From: a bacterium
GTDB lineage: Bacteria; Desulfobacterota; GWC2-55-46; DRQE01
Direction: 5' to 3'
DNA length: 11,766 nucleotides
Assembly: GCA_027017505.1 (NCBI GenBank)
Contig: JALUQR010000110.1
Span: 1 to 11,766 of the forward strand
Positions 6,555-11,766 of this stretch are shown here, in pieces. The notes under the pieces are model-generated. The model worked only from the letters and a program-made list of their open reading frames with translations, did no database searches and was not told the DNA's origin. Position numbers and translations under genes: made by a program. The first letter of the stretch is position 1; every line of letters starts with the position of its first letter.

Positions 6555-7010
6555 ATGAAGAGGGTAGTTAAATATATTGTAATGGTTATGGTGATGGTTT
6601 TCTGGGCAGGCTATGTGTTTGCGGGAAGTGGTGCGAGGGTTGAGGTATATGCCAGGGTTATGCCCATGGTTTCTGCCCAGATTATAAGTCAGCCAAGTGT
6701 TTTGAGCATCACCTCCCAGGATGTAGAGAGGGGATATGTGGAGATCTCCGGAGCGACTGTCCTGAGGGTCAGAACAAATACCCCCTATATCATCTATTTT
6801 GACACCCAGGGCAGGCTTTTTGAGGAGATCGAGGTCAGCACAGGAACGGTGACCGCAAGCATAGTCTCCTCTCAGGGGATAGTTTACGAGCCATATCCTG
6901 GCTCTGTACATACATACACAAAGGTTATAAGCTACAGGTTCCATCTCAAGGACGGTGTGGAGCCTGGAGTGTATCCATGGCCTGTGCAGGTGGGGGTGGA
7001 GGCAAACTGA
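6555..7010 (+). CDS. Secreted cysteine-free beta-rich protein, possible pilus subunit or accessory
   Basis: A 151-aa protein with signal peptide 1-23 (cleavage after VFA). The mature chain of about 128 residues is rich in Val, Ile, Ser and Thr and has no Cys. It begins with an alternating hydrophobic strand (RVEVYARV) reminiscent of the SCPU donor strand. It goes on with SVLSITSQDVERGYVEI, a RVRTNTPYIIYF segment and a PGVYPWPVQVGVE end. I do not recognise a named domain with certainty; similar small secreted proteins appear beside pilus or SCPU genes in some deltaproteobacteria (recollection, not a search). ATG 6555 was chosen because GGAGG lies 9 nt upstream and the signal peptide starts there. 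It follows a candidate sigma54 promoter, so the neighbouring activator may control it. Its length equals that of the two SCPU proteins. Confidence 0.7.
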   Translation: MKRVVKYIVMVMVMVFWAGYVFAGSGARVEVYARVMPMVSAQIISQPSVLSITSQDVERGYVEISGATVLRVRTNTPYIIYFDTQGRLFEEIEVSTGTVTASIVSSQGIVYEPYPGSVHTYTKVISYRFHLKDGVEPGVYPWPVQVGVEAN

Positions 7011-7025
7011 CCCCCTTTCAGGGGT
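7010..7025. terminator. Small hairpin between convergent genes, possible bidirectional terminator
   Basis: ACCCC (7010-7014) pairs with GGGGT (7021-7025) around a 6-nt loop, followed by TTC. It overlaps the stop codons of the secreted protein and of zwf, which are separated by only 7 nt. The stem is short and has no long T-tract, so termination is uncertain. Confidence 0.3.
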
Positions 7026-8493
7026 TTCTCCACATCCTGCCATCCCGCCTTATAAAATCGTCTGCCTCCCTCGGGCCCCAGCTGAAGGGCTGATAGTTGG
7101 GAAACCCAGGGGCTGGGGCCTGCCATCTTTTAAGCACAGGGTCAAACAGCTTCCAGGCCTTCTCTATCTCCTCTGAATGGGGAAACAGGGTCTGGTCTGC
7201 TATCATAACATCGTAGAGAAGGCGCTCGTATGGAAGGGGCAGTTCCACACTGTAGGAGTTTTTGTAATAGAAGTCCATCCTGACAGTGTCTATTTTGTGT
7301 GCGGTCGCAGGCTCCTTTATGTTGAAGGAGAAGGATATGCCCTCATCGGGCTGTATCCTCAGTATGAGCACATTTGAGCCAGGGCACTCACCGAGCTCGC
7401 GGAAAAGACAGTGGGGAACCTCCCTGTAGAATATGGAAAGCTCGGTAACCCTTTTTTTAAGCCTCTTGCCCGTGCGCAGATAAAAGGGCACACCCGCCCA
7501 CCTCCAGTTGTCTATAAAGAGCTTCAGGGCACAGAATGTCTCTGTTGTGGAACGGGGTCTTACATCCCTCTCCTCCCTGTAGGCAGGTATCCTCTGGCCA
7601 TCCACAACCAGAGAGCCGTACTGCCCCCTCACACAGAACCTGTCAACCTCTTCCTCGCGTATGGGTCTTATGGCCTCAAGCAGTTCTATCTTCTTTGCCC
7701 TTATGGTGGAGGGCTCAAGGTTCACAGGGGGCTCCATGGCTATAAGGGTGAGAAGCTGAATCACATGGTTCTGTACCATGTCCCTGAGTATGCCCGCAGA
7801 ATCAAAGTATTTTCCCCTCTCCCCTATGCCCTCTCTTTCCGCAACGGTTATCTGCACATGGTCTATGTATTTTTCGTTCCACAACGGCTCGTATATGCCG
7901 TTGGCAAAGCGGAAAAAGAGTATGTTCTGTACGGTCTCCTTGCCCAAGTAGTGGTCTATTCTGTAGAGTTCTTCCTCTCTAAAGTAACGCAGTATAAGGC
8001 GGTTGAGCTTTCTTGCAGATGCCAGATCCTTGCCAAAGGGCTTCTCCACTATTATGCGCCTTGCGGGATCCCCCCTGCGGGTAAGCCCTGCTGAGTGAAG
8101 ATGCCTCACTATCCTGGAGAAATAGTCAGGCGGGGTTGCAAGGTAGAATATCTTTACAGGATAGTTACAGCGTTTGTCTATGTAGTCTATCCTGCGGTAG
8201 AGTTTGCTGTATGCGTCCCTATCGTTAAAATCCATGGAGATGAAACACACGGACGCAAGGAACTGATACAGGCTTCTCATATCGGGCTCCTTTGTGTGTT
8301 CCTCTATGGAGTTCCTCACGAAATCACGAAAGGCATCGTCATCCATCTCCCTTCCCGCAACACCCACTATGTTGAAACACTCGGGCAGAATCCCCAGTGT
8401 CTTGAGCCTGAAAAGTGCGGGAAGGAGTTTCCTTCTTGCAAGGTCTCCCGTAGCACCAAATATAATCATGGTTACAGGCGGTGGTAACTTCAT
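7018..8493 (-). CDS. zwf: Glucose-6-phosphate 1-dehydrogenase
   Basis: A 491-aa enzyme of the usual family length. It oxidises glucose 6-phosphate to 6-phosphogluconolactone with NAD(P)+, the entry step of the oxidative pentose phosphate (or Entner-Doudoroff) route, in the cytoplasm. The Rossmann motif GATGDLA lies at 13-19, EKPFG at 150-154 and the substrate-binding signature RIDHYLGKE at 178-186. RDMVQNHVIQL, carrying the catalytic His region, lies at about 237-247. The start is supported by AAGGAGG (plus-strand CCTCCTT at 8500-8506) 6 nt before the ATG. No 6-phosphogluconolactonase or gnd gene is adjacent in the window. It converges on the secreted-protein gene and diverges from the small gene at 8592. 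Confidence 0.97.
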   Translation of the reverse strand: MKLPPPVTMIIFGATGDLARRKLLPALFRLKTLGILPECFNIVGVAGREMDDDAFRDFVRNSIEEHTKEPDMRSLYQFLASVCFISMDFNDRDAYSKLYRRIDYIDKRCNYPVKIFYLATPPDYFSRIVRHLHSAGLTRRGDPARRIIVEKPFGKDLASARKLNRLILRYFREEELYRIDHYLGKETVQNILFFRFANGIYEPLWNEKYIDHVQITVAEREGIGERGKYFDSAGILRDMVQNHVIQLLTLIAMEPPVNLEPSTIRAKKIELLEAIRPIREEEVDRFCVRGQYGSLVVDGQRIPAYREERDVRPRSTTETFCALKLFIDNWRWAGVPFYLRTGKRLKKRVTELSIFYREVPHCLFRELGECPGSNVLILRIQPDEGISFSFNIKEPATAHKIDTVRMDFYYKNSYSVELPLPYERLLYDVMIADQTLFPHSEEIEKAWKLFDPVLKRWQAPAPGFPNYQPFSWGPREADDFIRRDGRMWRNP

Positions 8494-8512
8494 CCCTGGC
8501 CTCCTTCAGAAG

Positions 8513-8540
8513 AATCTAACACATATTCCCCCTATGTCAA
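8513..8540 (-). promoter_or_regulatory. Probable zwf promoter
   Basis: On the minus strand TTGACA (plus 8535-8540) is followed by a 16-nt spacer and TAGATT (plus 8513-8518), with TGT just before it as an extended -10. Transcription would begin near 8506, next to the ribosome binding site, so the leader is very short. Confidence 0.5.
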
Positions 8541-8553
8541 ACGGTGTTTTGGC

Positions 8554-8582
8554 TTGACAACCCATCGGGTTTTGCCCACAAT
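8554..8582 (+). promoter_or_regulatory. Possible promoter of the small conserved gene
   Basis: TTGACA (8554-8559), a 17-nt spacer and CACAAT (8577-8582; four of six consensus bases). Transcription would start near 8589, immediately before GTG 8592. It stands back to back with the zwf -35, giving inverted TGTCAA (8535-8540) and TTGACA. Confidence 0.35.
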
Positions 8583-8591
8583 ACTATTATC

Positions 8592-8885
8592 GTGAAGGAC
8601 AGGGAACTCCTAAAGCTCATAGAGGATGTTATAAGAGACAGACTCTCTGTAAGGCTTGAGTACGATGACCTTCGCAGGGCAGAGCTTAACACCACAGGTG
8701 GCTCCTTCGTCTTCAGAAACCAGCGTTACATCGTGGTTCACAAACACCTGCCTGTAAGAGAAAAGATAGCTGTACTCACAGAAATTCTTGCCGATATGAA
8801 TATAGATTGCTCCACCCTTCCAGATGAGGTGGCAAGAAGGGTTGCCGGCACTCTGCAAGCAAACCCGGAGAAGAAGATAAATTGA
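8592..8885 (+). CDS. Small conserved protein of unknown function
   Basis: A cytoplasmic protein of about 98 aa with no signal peptide or membrane segment. The pattern is ELLKLIEDVIRDRLSVRLEYDDL, then a GGSFVFRNQRYIVVHK strand pair, and PVREKIAVLTEILADMNI ending in LPDEVARRVAG. It resembles a small uncharacterised protein seen in deltaproteobacteria and relatives, with an R-x-E segment, GG, a basic strand, and a final LP..V (recollection). The frame is open from GTG 8544 (113 aa), but the candidate -35 lies inside that extension and 8544 has no ribosome binding site. GTG 8592 also lacks one and may be leaderless. It is followed by the TPR gene, which has its own promoter. The function is unknown. 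Confidence 0.65.
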   Translation: MKDRELLKLIEDVIRDRLSVRLEYDDLRRAELNTTGGSFVFRNQRYIVVHKHLPVREKIAVLTEILADMNIDCSTLPDEVARRVAGTLQANPEKKIN

Positions 8886-8910
8886 CTATATCCCAAAAAG
8901 GTGGTAAAAT
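8882..8910 (+). promoter_or_regulatory. Probable promoter of the TPR-lipoprotein operon
   Basis: TTGACT (8882-8887), a 17-nt spacer and TAAAAT (8905-8910) with an extended TGG at 8902-8904. Transcription would start near 8917, just before AAGGAG (8920-8925) and ATG 8933. It overlaps the stop codon of the preceding gene. The same TGG-TAWAAT arrangement occurs at 85-93. Confidence 0.6.
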
Positions 8911-8932
8911 TAAAAACTGAAGGAGTTGAACG

Positions 8933-10660
8933 ATGGGGCGTTTGAGGGGACTGATTGCGGTTTTCATCCTTTTCACACTGCTACCTGTTGATGCGAGGGG
9001 ATTTTTCTTTTTCTCAAAAAACGGTAGCGCAAGGTTCAAGAGTGTAACCGTAAAGAAGTACAACCCCTCTGACCTTTACTACTACTTCATCCTCGCACAG
9101 CTTTCCGCAAAGGACGGAGACATAGACAGTGCCATAAACTACTACAAAAAGTGTATAGACATAGACCCTGCAAGTGCACTCCTCTATACAGACCTTGCCC
9201 ATCTGTATCTTCGCAAGGGAGATACAGAGCTTTCGGTGGAGCTTCTTGAGAAGGCAAAAGAGGTTGATCCTGACTACATGCCAGCAAGGCTATTCCTTGG
9301 AGAGCTCTATTCCATACTCAAACACTACGAACAGGCGATTGAGGAGTACAGGAAGGCCATAGAGCTCAACCCCGATGAACAGCGCTCCTACATACTGCTT
9401 GGCTCTCTTTATGGGAAGCTCAAGCGCTATGAGGAGGCCCTTGAGGTCTTTGAGAGGCTTGTGGAGATAAAGCCCTCCGCAACCATAGGGTATTACTACA
9501 TAGGAAGGATAGAGGCCCAGAAGGGTAACTTTGAGAGGGCAAGGGAGTTCTATCAGAAGACCATTGAGCTCAAGCCAAGCTTCCATCCTGCCTACATAGA
9601 CCTTGCGGGTGTGTACGAGCGGATGGGAGATGTGGACATGGCCATAGAGACATACAGAAAGGCACTGAAGCTCGTTCCAACAGACATAAACACAAGAAGA
9701 CACCTGGGGATGCTACTCATCCAGCAGAAAAGGTTTGATGAGGCGGTGAAGGAATACGAGGTGCTCTCACGCATAGACATGCTCAGGGTGGAGATGCTTG
9801 TAAAAATAGGGCTTATAAGGTTCGAGCAGAAAAGGTTTGAAGACGCAATAGAGACATTCAAGAGGGCACTTGAGTTTGCAAAGGAAAAGGACAGAATCCA
9901 CTACTACCTTGGCACCGCATACGAGGAGAACGGCCAGATAGAGGAGGCCATAAGGGAGTTCAACAAGATAAGCCCTGAAAGGGATGAATACATAGATGCA
10001 AAGATACACCTTGCCTTCATATACGAAAGACAGGGCAGATACGACGATGCCATACAGGCACTGCGCGAATGCATAGACATAAAGGGAGATGATGTGGAAC
10101 TGTACAAGCTTCTTGCATCCCTACAGCGCAGTGCGGGCAGACTTCAGGATGCCATAGACACCCTCATAGATGCCATAAATGTTGACCCCCGCAACACAGA
10201 GGTCTACTTCATGCTCGGCGTTATATACGACGAGATTGGCAGATGGGAAGACTGCATAGCCCAGATGCGCAAGGTCATAGAGATAGACCCTAACCATGCG
10301 GATGCCCTCAACTACATAGGCTATACAATGGCAGAGAGGGGTATAAACCTGGATGAGGCGGAAAGCTACATCAAAAGGGCCCTTGAGATAAGGCCTGACA
10401 GTGGCCACATAATAGACAGCCTCGGCTGGGTCTACTACAAAAAGGGAGAGATAGAGAAGGCCATAGTTGAGCTCGAAAGGGCTGTAAAGTACCTGCCAGA
10501 TGACGCCATAGTGGTGGAACACCTGGGAGATGCCTACCTCAAAAAGAGCTACAAGAAAAAGGCAATGGACGCATACGAAAGGGCATACCAGCTTGCCCCT
10601 GATAATGAATCAGTAAGGATGAAGCTCGAGAAGTTAAGACAGGAGTTAAGTGCCCAGTAA
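8933..10660 (+). CDS. Exported tetratricopeptide-repeat protein (about 15 TPRs)
   Basis: A 575-aa protein with a signal peptide (about 1-22, cleavage near VDA-RG). About 15 consecutive 34-residue TPR units then run from about residue 47 to 557, many ending in the typical (D/N/K)P of helix B. It is therefore almost entirely a superhelical protein-binding scaffold, probably periplasmic or attached to the inner face of the outer membrane. The last repeats (ALNYIGYTMAERG, IIDSLGWVYYKKGE) closely resemble those of the TPR protein encoded beside lolB in Pseudomonas (recollection). The start is fixed by AAGGAG at 8920-8925. The downstream lipoprotein gene overlaps by 11 nt, so the two probably act together in outer-membrane or lipoprotein biogenesis. 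The partner is not known. Confidence 0.88.
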   Translation: MGRLRGLIAVFILFTLLPVDARGFFFFSKNGSARFKSVTVKKYNPSDLYYYFILAQLSAKDGDIDSAINYYKKCIDIDPASALLYTDLAHLYLRKGDTELSVELLEKAKEVDPDYMPARLFLGELYSILKHYEQAIEEYRKAIELNPDEQRSYILLGSLYGKLKRYEEALEVFERLVEIKPSATIGYYYIGRIEAQKGNFERAREFYQKTIELKPSFHPAYIDLAGVYERMGDVDMAIETYRKALKLVPTDINTRRHLGMLLIQQKRFDEAVKEYEVLSRIDMLRVEMLVKIGLIRFEQKRFEDAIETFKRALEFAKEKDRIHYYLGTAYEENGQIEEAIREFNKISPERDEYIDAKIHLAFIYERQGRYDDAIQALRECIDIKGDDVELYKLLASLQRSAGRLQDAIDTLIDAINVDPRNTEVYFMLGVIYDEIGRWEDCIAQMRKVIEIDPNHADALNYIGYTMAERGINLDEAESYIKRALEIRPDSGHIIDSLGWVYYKKGEIEKAIVELERAVKYLPDDAIVVEHLGDAYLKKSYKKKAMDAYERAYQLAPDNESVRMKLEKLRQELSAQ

Positions 10661-11270
10661 GCTCTTTCAGGGAATAGTTCTCTCACTTATTCTTGCAATC
10701 CTTGGAGCGTGCTCACATGTAAGACCCCCTGGAGCTCACACACCCTCTGTTACAGGGTTCAGGATAACAGGTAGCTTTGAGACAGAGGGGCTTAAGGGAA
10801 GGCTCCTTATGGTTGTAAAGGAGCCAGACCTTGTAAGGGTGGAGCTTTACGGTGCAATGAACACCCTTCTGATGGCTGTTGCAGGCAGTAACAGCATGTG
10901 TACCATCTACAGAGACGGAAGGGTGGATGTGTGTAGCTGGAGGGGCTCCATACTCGTTGAGCCATGGGAGCTCGTTTCGGTAATTACCGCACGCTATGAG
11001 AGGCTTACAGGATGGAAACACCACAGGGACAAAGAGGGCAGGATTTTTGAGCTTGTAAAGTACAGATGGGGTAGACCCCTTCTGAGAATAACCATAGAGG
11101 ACCACATACCTGTGGCAGGAAGACTCCTGCCAGATAGCGTTACAATAAGGGGAGGAAACAGAACCCTGAAACTTAGATTCACACACATTGAACCCGCACC
11201 ATCGGTTAACACCGATACCTTCAGGCTCGGGGTTAAAACGGAAGCTCTGCGTCTTTCCAGACCTTCCTGA
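10650..11270 (+). CDS. Outer-membrane lipoprotein, LolB-like/DUF4292-like
   Basis: A 206-aa lipoprotein with an N-terminal hydrophobic segment and lipobox L-G-A-C21. Ser at +2 is compatible with sorting to the outer membrane. The mature part alternates beta strands: GFRITGSFETEGLKGRLLMVV, LVRVELYG, TLLMAVAG, a loop, then LLRITIED and LKLRFTHIEP. This is the half-barrel pattern of LolA/LolB and DUF4292 proteins, which carry or receive lipoproteins at the outer membrane. It could be a divergent LolB; sequence identity to LolB is not obvious, so no symbol is given. It starts at GTG 10650 inside the TPR gene, with AGGAG at 10641-10645, indicating an operon. Its 3' end overlaps the convergent mutase gene by 38 bp. 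Confidence 0.72.
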   Translation: MPSKLFQGIVLSLILAILGACSHVRPPGAHTPSVTGFRITGSFETEGLKGRLLMVVKEPDLVRVELYGAMNTLLMAVAGSNSMCTIYRDGRVDVCSWRGSILVEPWELVSVITARYERLTGWKHHRDKEGRIFELVKYRWGRPLLRITIEDHIPVAGRLLPDSVTIRGGNRTLKLRFTHIEPAPSVNTDTFRLGVKTEALRLSRPS

Positions 11271-11766
11271 GCTTTTCCGAAACAAAGCCCTGTATCTTTT
11301 TAAGGGACTCTTCTGAAAGGGCCTCAAACCTTATCACTATAACAGGCTGGGTGTTGCTTGCACGCACAAGTGCCCAGCCATCTTTGAATACCATGCGCAC
11401 ACCGTCTATGTCTATAATCTTTTTTACCTCCTCTTTTTTGACCTCTTCCCTGAGCAGTTCTATTATGTGGAACTTTTCTTCCTCTGTGCAGTCAACCCTT
11501 ATCTCAGGGGTTGAGAAGGTCTGGGGCAGACCCTCAAGAAGCGAGGAGAAGCGAAACTCTCCTCCCCTTTCTGCAAGCTCTCTTGCAAATATCTCCACAA
11601 GCCTTACAGAGGCGTATATGGCATCGTCGAATCCCAGGTAGCGGTCCTTAAAGAATATGTGTCCGCTCATCTCTCCTGCAAGCTCTGCACCGAGTTCCTT
11701 CATCTTTGACTTTATGAGCGAATGTCCTGTCTTCCACATGACGGGTTTTCCACCGAGCCTTTCTAT
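11233..11766 (-). CDS. Phosphomannomutase/phosphoglucomutase, C-terminal part (window-edge partial)
   Basis: The C-terminal 177 codons of an alpha-D-phosphohexomutase; the frame stays open to the window edge, so the N-terminal catalytic Ser, the metal site and the true start lie outside. The ATG at 11739 is internal, because the upstream codons read RLGGKPV before MWKTGHSLIK, a typical continuous motif of the family. GEMSGH, the sugar-recognition loop, follows, then DRYLGFDDAIYA. The phosphate-binding RASNTQPVIVIRFE lies in the last domain. The enzyme interconverts hexose 1- and 6-phosphates and supplies activated sugars for polysaccharides and glycans. Features resemble AlgC-type bifunctional enzymes, but the substrate cannot be settled from this part. 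Confidence 0.93.
   Translation of the reverse strand: MERLGGKPVMWKTGHSLIKSKMKELGAELAGEMSGHIFFKDRYLGFDDAIYASVRLVEIFARELAERGGEFRFSSLLEGLPQTFSTPEIRVDCTEEEKFHIIELLREEVKKEEVKKIIDIDGVRMVFKDGWALVRASNTQPVIVIRFEALSEESLKKIQGFVSEKLRKVWKDAELPF

Noticed and set aside
6393..7043. Minus-strand open frame of 216 codons over the third secreted protein
   Set aside because: It shows biased low-complexity His/Asn/Tyr-rich translation typical of a shadow frame, while the opposite strand has a signal peptide and a ribosome binding site.
7411..8094. Long open frame (227 codons) on the plus strand inside zwf
   Set aside because: It is antisense to a well-supported glucose-6-phosphate dehydrogenase with all family motifs; it has no ribosome binding site and no recognisable protein pattern.
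8889..8904. Third copy of the TTACCCT-N3-GGGT element in the TPR promoter spacer
   Set aside because: Only 9 of 16 positions agree and the dyad is lost; this is within chance for such a short motif.

Overview
The window reads as chromosomal DNA of a diderm (Gram-negative type) bacterium. It encodes an outer-membrane usher, a periplasmic pilus chaperone, an OmpA-type peptidoglycan-binding domain and an outer-membrane lipoprotein. Arg is mostly AGG/AGA and Ile mostly ATA, GC is intermediate, and intergenic gaps are short. This style is common in thermophilic Nitrospirota, Thermodesulfobacteriota and Aquificota, but I cannot assign a genus from the sequence alone. I see no tRNA, rRNA, CRISPR array or insertion sequence.

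Positions 1-7010 form a compact chaperone-usher pilus locus of the archaic Csu / spore-coat-U type. A Thr-rich major pilin candidate (156-611) has its own near-perfect sigma70 promoter and is followed by a strong hairpin (648-679). Next come a PapD-like chaperone (799-1533) and, overlapping it, an usher (1505-4456) that carries an extra C-terminal OmpA-like domain. A second, shorter SCPU protein (4522-4971) overlaps an NtrC-type sigma54 activator with a degenerate receiver (4965-6290). A 264-bp intergenic region with a dyad and a plausible sigma54 (-24/-12) promoter then leads to a cysteine-free secreted beta-rich protein (6555-7010), possibly a divergent subunit or accessory protein.

Positions 7018-11766 look like housekeeping genes. 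A convergent glucose-6-phosphate dehydrogenase (zwf) faces away from a small conserved protein. A protein of about 15 TPR units follows, coupled to a LolB-like/DUF4292-like lipoprotein. Last is the C-terminal part of a phosphomannomutase/phosphoglucomutase on the minus strand, cut by the window edge.

Proposed working model (inference): the chaperone escorts subunits to the usher, and the OmpA domain anchors the usher to peptidoglycan. The major pilin is transcribed constitutively or under an operator-like palindrome that recurs before the second SCPU gene. The activator, probably not controlled by ordinary phosphorylation, drives the third secreted protein from the sigma54 promoter. The points most worth checking are the usher-OmpA fusion, the degenerate-receiver activator with its nearby dyad/sigma54 arrangement, and the cysteine-free third protein.
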